In this document: one piece after another, positions 6,576 to 11,189 of the stretch
Numbering within the stretch: the first letter of the stretch is position 1
Layout: the number at the start of each line of letters is the position of its first letter
Source: Verrucomicrobia bacterium UBA1263
GTDB lineage: Bacteria; Verrucomicrobiota; Verrucomicrobiia; Limisphaerales; UBA1412
Length of the DNA stretch: 11,189 nt
Direction: 5' to 3'
Assembly: GCA_002308515.1 (NCBI GenBank)
Contig: DBVN01000023.1
Span: forward strand, 25,728-36,916
The notes under the pieces: generated by a model
What the model was told of the DNA's origin: nothing
The model's input: the letters and a program-made list of their open reading frames with translations, nothing else
The model's database searches: none
Position numbers and translations under genes: made by a program

Positions 6576-7682
6576 TTAGGAACGGCGGATGATAACTATC
6601 ACGGCCTGCTGCAGCGCCAGAGCGGGGTCACCGCCGCTGAAGACGAGCTTGCGGTTGCATTCCAGCAGGGTTTCCATCGCGTGGACCAGTTCCGCGGAAG
6701 TGTACTTTTTCGCGTGCGTGATGTTTTGTTTGACCATGAAGGGGTGCATCAGCGCCGGGTTGAATTTTTTATCGTTTGGCAGGATGCCGTCGGGGATATT
6801 GATCTTGGCCTGACGAGAGCCTTCCGAGACATAACCGTTAGCGATCATCTCATGCAGAAGGAGCATGGTGCGCACCTTGCTGATGATGCCGTAGAGGATG
6901 CCGACTTCGCTCATGCTGCGGTCGGTCTTCAGTTCGGCCAGATCATTGTCCAGCAGGCGGATCGCGCGGGCCAGATCCCGTTCGCCGATCGCGTCGGTCA
7001 GCGCGAAGCTTTTGGATTGTTTGCCGCGGGTGACCAGTGTCAGGACATCTTCCTCGGTGATCCGGGTGCGCTCGCCCGTGTAAATGATCAGTTTTTCCAG
7101 TTCGCTGTTCATCTGGCGCAGGTTGGCTCCCACGAACAGCAGCATGGTCTGAATGGCTCTGGAATCCAGAGTCTTTCCGTTCTGTCGGGCGGTATCGATC
7201 AGCCAGGCTTCCATTTTGCTTTCCCAGTCACGGTCTTTGGAGGAGATGGTTTCATGTTTTTCCATCACCGCGATCTTGGCCATAACTTTGTAGAAGGTCC
7301 GTGTCGCGCTGAACTTGCCGGATGTGATGAGCAGACGGATCCCCCTGAAATCGAATTTCTTGAGCATTTCCGCCAGACGGGTCAGCTTGTCGGTGACATC
7401 TTTGGAACCGGCGGTGCGGTCTTCCCCCAGAAAACTGCAGTTTTTGAACCAGATCAGCTTGACTCCGCCAAAGAAGGGAAGCGTCAGCAGCGCTTCTTCC
7501 AGCCGTTCCAGAGCCTCTTTTGCCTCGCCGGCGGTGCCCGCGGCGGCATCTATGATCTCCGCGTCGTTGCCGCCGAACTCCTCCTGCCATTGGGAGAAGA
7601 TCTGCTGGCCGCGTTCTTTGATAGTGAACTCGTCATCTCCAAAAATAACGGTAACGGGGGATTGTGTTTTAGATTCCGGCAT
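6576..7682 (-). CDS. holA: DNA polymerase III delta subunit (clamp loader)
   Basis: A 368-residue protein, close to the family norm of about 340. Delta is the clamp-loader subunit that opens the beta sliding clamp at replication forks. Sequence similarity in this family is low. The call rests on the N-terminal VTVIFGDDEFTIKE (10-23), TLPFFGGVKLIWFKN (67-81), RLLITSGKF (116-124), GANLRQMNSELEKLIIYTG with RITEEDV (185-213), SFALTDAIGERDLARAI (225-241), and a C-terminal helical domain ending LALQQAVIVIIRRS. The Walker-type ATP site is absent, as expected for delta. The start lies 4 bases after the upstream stop codon, pointing to translational coupling. It sits between the DUF151 gene and glnE on the same strand. 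Confidence 0.87.
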   Translation of the reverse strand: MPESKTQSPVTVIFGDDEFTIKERGQQIFSQWQEEFGGNDAEIIDAAAGTAGEAKEALERLEEALLTLPFFGGVKLIWFKNCSFLGEDRTAGSKDVTDKLTRLAEMLKKFDFRGIRLLITSGKFSATRTFYKVMAKIAVMEKHETISSKDRDWESKMEAWLIDTARQNGKTLDSRAIQTMLLFVGANLRQMNSELEKLIIYTGERTRITEEDVLTLVTRGKQSKSFALTDAIGERDLARAIRLLDNDLAELKTDRSMSEVGILYGIISKVRTMLLLHEMIANGYVSEGSRQAKINIPDGILPNDKKFNPALMHPFMVKQNITHAKKYTSAELVHAMETLLECNRKLVFSGGDPALALQQAVIVIIRRS

Positions 7683-7686
7683 GGTT

Positions 7687-8142
7687 TCAGGAGTACTTCT
7701 TTTTCAGTTCTTTATAAATTTCTTGAACGTCTTCCAGTCTCTCCAGCAGGGAGCGAAGGATAAAGACAGGCTTTTTCAGGTTCTGGGACAGGATGAAACT
7801 GTCGCTGGGACGCGCGTCCACCTCTGCGATCTTGCGGCCCAGCTCGTTTTGCTGGCTTAGCGTGATCCGGGCATAGTAAACATCATCCTGCATATCTGTG
7901 ATAACAGTGTGGACTAACTCGATGCCGAAACCGGCAAAGAAGTTGGTGATCAGGTCGTGAGTAGTGGGGCGTTCGGATATTTGGCCGATATGCTGCATCC
8001 CCAATGTGTATCCGGCGGTCACATCCACTTGGATCACAAAGAGTTTCTTTTCGGCTTCCAGAAAAACAGCCACTCCCTGGTGAGCGGGAAGGATATCTTT
8101 CACCTTTACGAGAACCAGTTCCTTACCTGTCATCAGGCTCAT
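7687..8142 (-). CDS. Bifunctional nuclease (BFN/DUF151) domain protein
   Basis: A 151-residue protein from ATG 8142. The domain shows the LFVIQVDVTAGYTL strand region (34-47), RPTTHDLITNFFAGFG (58-73), VHTVITDMQDDVYYARITL (77-95) and the hallmark VDARPSD (108-114), followed by a C-terminal charged helix (LLERLEDVQEIYKELKKK). Members of this family have been reported to have RNase and DNase activity, and plant relatives act in defence; the role of most bacterial members is unknown. The start is uncertain: TTG 8169 (160 residues) and ATG 8133 are alternatives, and none has a good ribosome binding site. ATG 8142 was preferred because the domain begins soon after it. It lies 69 bases after the permease stop and 4 bases before holA, so it is in the same transcript as holA. 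It is probably cytosolic. Confidence 0.88.
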   Translation of the reverse strand: MSLMTGKELVLVKVKDILPAHQGVAVFLEAEKKLFVIQVDVTAGYTLGMQHIGQISERPTTHDLITNFFAGFGIELVHTVITDMQDDVYYARITLSQQNELGRKIAEVDARPSDSFILSQNLKKPVFILRSLLERLEDVQEIYKELKKKYS

Positions 8143-8211
8143 TTTAACCGCGGCGGACGGCTTAGACAAGCCCTGTCTCGTTGTCGCGCGGCTGAAATGC
8201 TCGTGTTGTCG

Positions 8212-9438
8212 TTATTTCACAGTCGCGGAATAACCTGTCTCTGTGATGGCCTTGATGATTTCCTCATCGCTGGCGGAGCCTTCCACCGTGGCGATGCCTG
8301 AGGCCAGATCGACCTCCGCGTTCGTGACACCATCTATTTGACGGAGTGTTTTCTCCACATTCGCGCGGCAGTGATTGCACATCATGCCTTCCACTTTGAA
8401 TTGTCGTTTTCCCATTGTCTGAATGTTTGATTGATCGTTTTGGGTGGGGATAAATCGTTTGATCAGAGCGTACATGAGCAGTCCGCCGAACACAACACTG
8501 CACAGGATGTTGAAGAGGGCGGGCGACTCGTGACAGCAGATGCCCGATTGGACCAGATGAGATGTAAACCAATCACGTGGAAGCAGATAATCCACTCCCA
8601 AGCCGAACACGACAGCCCCGAAGGTAATGGAGAGTAGATAGCACCACAGGGCTTTCCAGCCCAGCACATTGCGGATCACCAGTATGGATGCCATATTGGA
8701 AGCGGGCCCCGCCATCAGCAGCACGAGAGCCGCGCCCGGAGAGATGCCCTTGAGCATCAGGGCGACAGCAATGGGGATAGAACCCGTGGCGCACACATAC
8801 ATCGGTATGGATATAGCGAGCATCAGGAGCATACTGACTATTGGCGTGTCGGCAAAGCACATGAAGAAATCATCGGGTACAAAGATGGTGATGAGTCCCG
8901 CGATGACCAATCCCAGCGCGAGCCACCGTCCAATATCCTGGACCATACCGATATAGCCATAGCGCAGAGCCTCTGCGCAGCGTTGTCCGAAAGACAGCTT
9001 TTCCACAGACTGTTCTGATCGCTGACAGACGTTCTCAGGCGTATCACCGCGCACGGCTATATTGACCGCTTGTCCGCCCAGGAGAGCTGTCGCCAGCGCC
9101 GCCACGGGCCGGAGGATGGCAAACGGGATGCCGAGCAGCGAGGCCGTAGCCAGGATGGAGTCAACACCTGTCTGGGGTGTTGCTATCAGAAATGAGGTCG
9201 TGGCACCCTTCGATGCGCCTTCCTTGCGCAATGACATCGCGGTGGGGATCACACCGCAGGAGCAAAGCGGCAGGGGAATACCGATCATGGCCGCCCACAG
9301 AACGGAGCGGAAGTCATTGCCGCCCAGGTAACGGCGATAGAGCGCGACCGGCACAAAGGCATGCAGCAGTCCCGCGAAACCGAATCCCAAAAGCAGATAC
9401 GGCGACATTTCGTTTATCAGCATCCAGATCTCTTGCAT
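8212..9438 (-). CDS. SO_0444-type Cu/Zn efflux permease (PF03773/DUF318-like) with C-terminal HMA domain
   Basis: A 408-residue inner-membrane protein. Hydrophobic segments lie around residues 12-32, 46-66, 80-100, 104-122, 170-188, 200-218, 232-250, 266-284 and 308-326. Conserved permease motifs are PLPLCSCGVIPTA (55-67), IATPQTGVDSI (85-95), CATGSIPIAVALM (216-228) and AGPASNMASILV (243-254). A Cys/His cluster CCHE (301-304) lies in the loop before the last membrane helix. Residues about 344-408 are a heavy-metal-associated domain with GMMCNHC (351-357), whose Cys354 and Cys357 should bind Cu(I) or a similar soft metal. This arrangement matches the family annotated as Cu/Zn efflux transporters; arsenic permeases (ArsP) share the same fold, so the exact substrate is inferred. 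It is the first gene of the minus-strand operon and is divergent from a TolC-family gene. Confidence 0.87.
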   Translation of the reverse strand: MQEIWMLINEMSPYLLLGFGFAGLLHAFVPVALYRRYLGGNDFRSVLWAAMIGIPLPLCSCGVIPTAMSLRKEGASKGATTSFLIATPQTGVDSILATASLLGIPFAILRPVAALATALLGGQAVNIAVRGDTPENVCQRSEQSVEKLSFGQRCAEALRYGYIGMVQDIGRWLALGLVIAGLITIFVPDDFFMCFADTPIVSMLLMLAISIPMYVCATGSIPIAVALMLKGISPGAALVLLMAGPASNMASILVIRNVLGWKALWCYLLSITFGAVVFGLGVDYLLPRDWFTSHLVQSGICCHESPALFNILCSVVFGGLLMYALIKRFIPTQNDQSNIQTMGKRQFKVEGMMCNHCRANVEKTLRQIDGVTNAEVDLASGIATVEGSASDEEIIKAITETGYSATVK

Positions 9439-9461
9439 GATAAAATAATCATTTCCTGTTG

Positions 9462-9485
9462 AAAGGGAAGGATATCTTCCCCTTT
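9462..9485 (-). promoter_or_regulatory. Second stem-loop in the permease leader
   Basis: GGGAAG (9465-9470) pairs with CTTCCC (9476-9481) over a 5-base loop. Three more A-T pairs (9462-9464 with 9483-9485) extend it past one bulged base at 9482. It lies 24 bases before the start codon in the predicted leader. No T run follows, so it is not a standard terminator. It may affect translation or mRNA stability. Confidence 0.35.
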
Positions 9486-9489
9486 ATGA

Positions 9490-9513
9490 GGTGCCAGCTT
9501 CTGGTCTGGCATC
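9490..9513 (-). promoter_or_regulatory. Stem-loop at the predicted 5' end of the permease mRNA
   Basis: TGCCAG (9492-9497) pairs with CTGGCA (9506-9511) over an 8-base loop, with one G-U and one G-C pair extending it to 8 pairs. The predicted transcription start is near 9514, so the hairpin would sit at the extreme 5' end of the message. It could protect the mRNA 5' end or, as DNA, be a regulator's operator. Confidence 0.4.
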
Positions 9514-9520
9514 ACCGCGT

Positions 9521-9549
9521 ATTTTAACAGCGGAGAATAGCTGTGACAA
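9521..9549 (-). promoter_or_regulatory. Sigma70-type promoter of the permease operon
   Basis: On the minus strand, TTGTCA (9549-9544), a 17-base spacer, then TAAAAT (9526-9521) preceded by TGT, an extended -10. Transcription should start near 9514, giving a leader of about 75 bases to ATG 9438. This is the best promoter match in the window and fits a divergent gene pair. Confidence 0.6.
9527..9544. promoter_or_regulatory. Dyad in the permease promoter spacer (candidate operator)
   Basis: ACAGC (9527-9531) and GCTGT (9540-9544) form a 5-8-5 inverted repeat that fills the space between the -35 and -10 of the permease promoter. A repressor bound there would block RNA polymerase. MerR-type activators use spacer dyads too, but normally with 19-20 base spacers, not 17. 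The arms are short, so chance is possible. Confidence 0.35.
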
Positions 9550-9728
9550 GTTAAATTAAGCCCTGGGAAATAATTTATAAATTACCTTATTTTATTAGCC
9601 AGGACAAATTCACGCTGTGTGGAGCGAAAAATCATGGGAAGAATGTTTTATTGATGTTTATCGTCAAAAATATTATCCTGACCCCGTTGCTGTTTAACAG
9701 ATGCTGGAAAACAGTCAATGATGTGAAA

Positions 9729-11162
9729 ATGGATATGTTAAAAAACAAATGCAGCTTGTGGGCGGCCGTGGCGGCGCTCCTGTTCGTATATACCCCCGCG
9801 CAGACAGTGGCTCAGACTAACGCTCCCGCGCAGCCTGTGACCACGACAAATGCCCCGGCTTTAACGTCCGCGGATCTGCCGGATTGGCTTTCCAGACCGC
9901 TGACACTGGAGGAGTGCCTCAATATCGCTCTGGCCAACAACAGCGATATCAAAGAATCCCAGTTTGATGTAGAGTCGGCTATAGGACAGGCCATTACGAA
10001 CCGAGCCATCGTCATCCCCAAGGTCGTGGGCAAAATGGGTGTCAATCGTGTGCAGGATCAGTATATTGAGCGGATGCCGGGATCGACTCTGGATGTCCCG
10101 ACGGATTCCTGGACCTCCAGCATCCTCGTGCAGCAGCAGTTTTTCAAGGGCGGACAGATGGCCGCTTCCTTGAAGATCGCCAGGCATTTGAAAGAACAGG
10201 CCATTTACTCGCACCGCGCCAAGATCGCCAATGTGCTGACAGATGTGAAGACCCGTTATTATGACGTGCTGCTGGCCTTGGAGCGGATCAAGGTCAATGA
10301 AGCGTCAGTCGCGCTGCTGACCAAGGAACTGGAGGACAGCCAGCGCCGGTTCAAAGCCAAGACGGTGCCCAAATTCAACGTACTGCGCGCGGAAGTGCAG
10401 CTGGCCAACGCCCAGCCTCCGCTGATCCAGGCACGCAATGACTACCGCATTGCCAAAAACGATTTATGCAATCTGCTGGGATATAACATCCCCCGGACCG
10501 TTTGGGAGGATATCCCGCTGAACCTGGTCGGCAAACTGGAAGCGCAGCCCTTTGAGATCAACCTCAGCGAGGCGATGGCTCAGGCTATTGAGAAACGTCC
10601 GGAGCTGGGAGCCCTGCGCGAGACCGAGATCATCGCCCAGCAGGGAGTAAGGATGGCCAAAGGAAATTACCTGCCGGGCATCGTCGGTTATGGCGGTTAC
10701 CGCAGCACCAGTTCTTCCTACAAGACCGACCTGACCGATATCTATCACGGCTGGGTGATCGGCGGTGAGCTGAACTGGAGCCTGTTCGATGGGCTGATGA
10801 CGAAAGGTGCCGTGGATATGGCCAAGGCGCGCCTTTCCAAGACCGAAGAGCAGTTGGCCGACACTGTGCGTGATATCGAGGTCGAGGTCCGTAGTGCTTA
10901 TTCCAGCTTTATCGAAGCCAAGGAAACTCTGGAATCCCAGGAAAAGAACGTGGAACTGGCCGAAGAAGCTCTGCGTCTGGCCAACGCGCTGGAATCAGCC
11001 GGCAGCGGTACCCAGCTGGATGTTCTGGACGCGGAAACAGCTCTGACACAGGCACGCACGACCTGGGTGAACGCTTTGAGGAATTATTCCGTCAGCCTGG
11101 CGAATCTGGAACGCGCCATTGGCATCACCGTCCAGACGACCGGCGAGATCGAGACCGAATAA
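9729..11162 (+). CDS. TolC-family outer membrane efflux protein
   Basis: A 477-residue protein, typical for TolC/OMF proteins, which form trimeric outer-membrane channels for efflux pumps or type I secretion. The start MDMLKNK was chosen because it puts a signal peptide at residues 1 to about 29 (hydrophobic LWAAVAALLFVY, then a VAQ cleavage site). ATG 9735 is equally possible; an upstream in-frame ATG at 9651 would add an atypical leader. A Thr/Ala/Pro-rich linker (30-50) follows. The two OEP repeats start at LTLEECLNIALANNSDIKESQFDVE (59-83) and at LSEAMAQAIEKRPELGALRETE (279-300). Beta-strand-like pieces are at 129-139 and 342-354 (GELNWSLFDG), and long coiled-coil helices at 144-245 and 359-455, with the GTQLDVLDAETAL motif at 427-439. 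The gene is complete and ends 27 bases before the edge. Its pump partners (adaptor and inner-membrane pump) are not in view and may lie downstream. Confidence 0.93.
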   Translation: MDMLKNKCSLWAAVAALLFVYTPAQTVAQTNAPAQPVTTTNAPALTSADLPDWLSRPLTLEECLNIALANNSDIKESQFDVESAIGQAITNRAIVIPKVVGKMGVNRVQDQYIERMPGSTLDVPTDSWTSSILVQQQFFKGGQMAASLKIARHLKEQAIYSHRAKIANVLTDVKTRYYDVLLALERIKVNEASVALLTKELEDSQRRFKAKTVPKFNVLRAEVQLANAQPPLIQARNDYRIAKNDLCNLLGYNIPRTVWEDIPLNLVGKLEAQPFEINLSEAMAQAIEKRPELGALRETEIIAQQGVRMAKGNYLPGIVGYGGYRSTSSSYKTDLTDIYHGWVIGGELNWSLFDGLMTKGAVDMAKARLSKTEEQLADTVRDIEVEVRSAYSSFIEAKETLESQEKNVELAEEALRLANALESAGSGTQLDVLDAETALTQARTTWVNALRNYSVSLANLERAIGITVQTTGEIETE

Positions 11163-11189
11163 GCCCAAAATCGCCGTTAGGGATGGAAA

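Noticed and set aside
6681..7763. Long open frame on the plus strand across holA (360 codons)
   Set aside because: It is antisense to holA with the same shadow composition, has no recognisable domain, and runs past both the holA start and the end of the next gene.
8160..8211. Short repeats (CGACAAC twice) and an AGACA/TGTCT hairpin between the permease and the DUF151 gene
   Set aside because: The stem is only five pairs with no T run, so it is neither a terminator nor a convincing regulatory element.
9651..9728. N-terminal extension of the TolC-family gene to ATG 9651
   Set aside because: It places 26 mixed residues before a good signal peptide. The start at 9729 (or 9735) gives a standard exported protein.
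9550..9728. Promoter for the TolC-family gene
   Set aside because: The AT-rich stretch has several weak hexamers, but no pair has both good sequence and proper spacing, so no site was called.

Overview
The window (GC-rich by eye, with AT-rich intergenic stretches) looks like chromosomal DNA of a Gram-negative bacterium. An outer-membrane efflux protein and secreted proteins with signal peptides support an outer membrane. The mix of a secreted Ig-repeat protein, a secreted SUMF/FGE-like protein, an HU protein with a Lys/Ala-rich tail, a DUF151 nuclease and a full-length GlnE suggests the PVC group (Kiritimatiellota/Verrucomicrobiota/Lentisphaerota-like). That placement is an inference from gene content and is not proven by any marker gene. 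Most starts lack a clear Shine-Dalgarno sequence.

Layout. (1) 1-1401, minus strand: a secreted SUMF/FGE-like protein followed by a secreted Ig-repeat protein that runs off the left edge; a good promoter lies at 1457-1485. (2) 1583-3423, plus strand: pyrE (orotate phosphoribosyltransferase), a YggS-family PLP-homeostasis protein, and an HU-type nucleoid protein with its own AT-rich promoter and a strong intrinsic terminator at 3451-3477. (3) 3507-9438, minus strand: an apparent four-gene operon read from right to left, consisting of a Cu/Zn-type efflux permease with a C-terminal HMA domain, a DUF151 bifunctional-nuclease-like protein, the DNA polymerase III delta subunit (holA), and glnE. A sigma70-like promoter with a dyad in its spacer and two stem-loops in the predicted leader precedes the permease. 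(4) 9729-11162, plus strand: a TolC-family outer membrane efflux protein, divergent from the permease.

Most of the window is housekeeping: pyrimidine synthesis, PLP homeostasis, chromosome structure, replication clamp loading, and nitrogen control of glutamine synthetase. The accessory-looking parts are the secreted SUMF/Ig pair and the divergent metal permease/TolC region. No tRNA, rRNA, CRISPR array, insertion sequence or phage gene was seen. I found no convincing new multi-gene system. The oddest items are the complementary pieces of an Ig fold carried by the two adjacent secreted genes and the structured control region of the permease operon.
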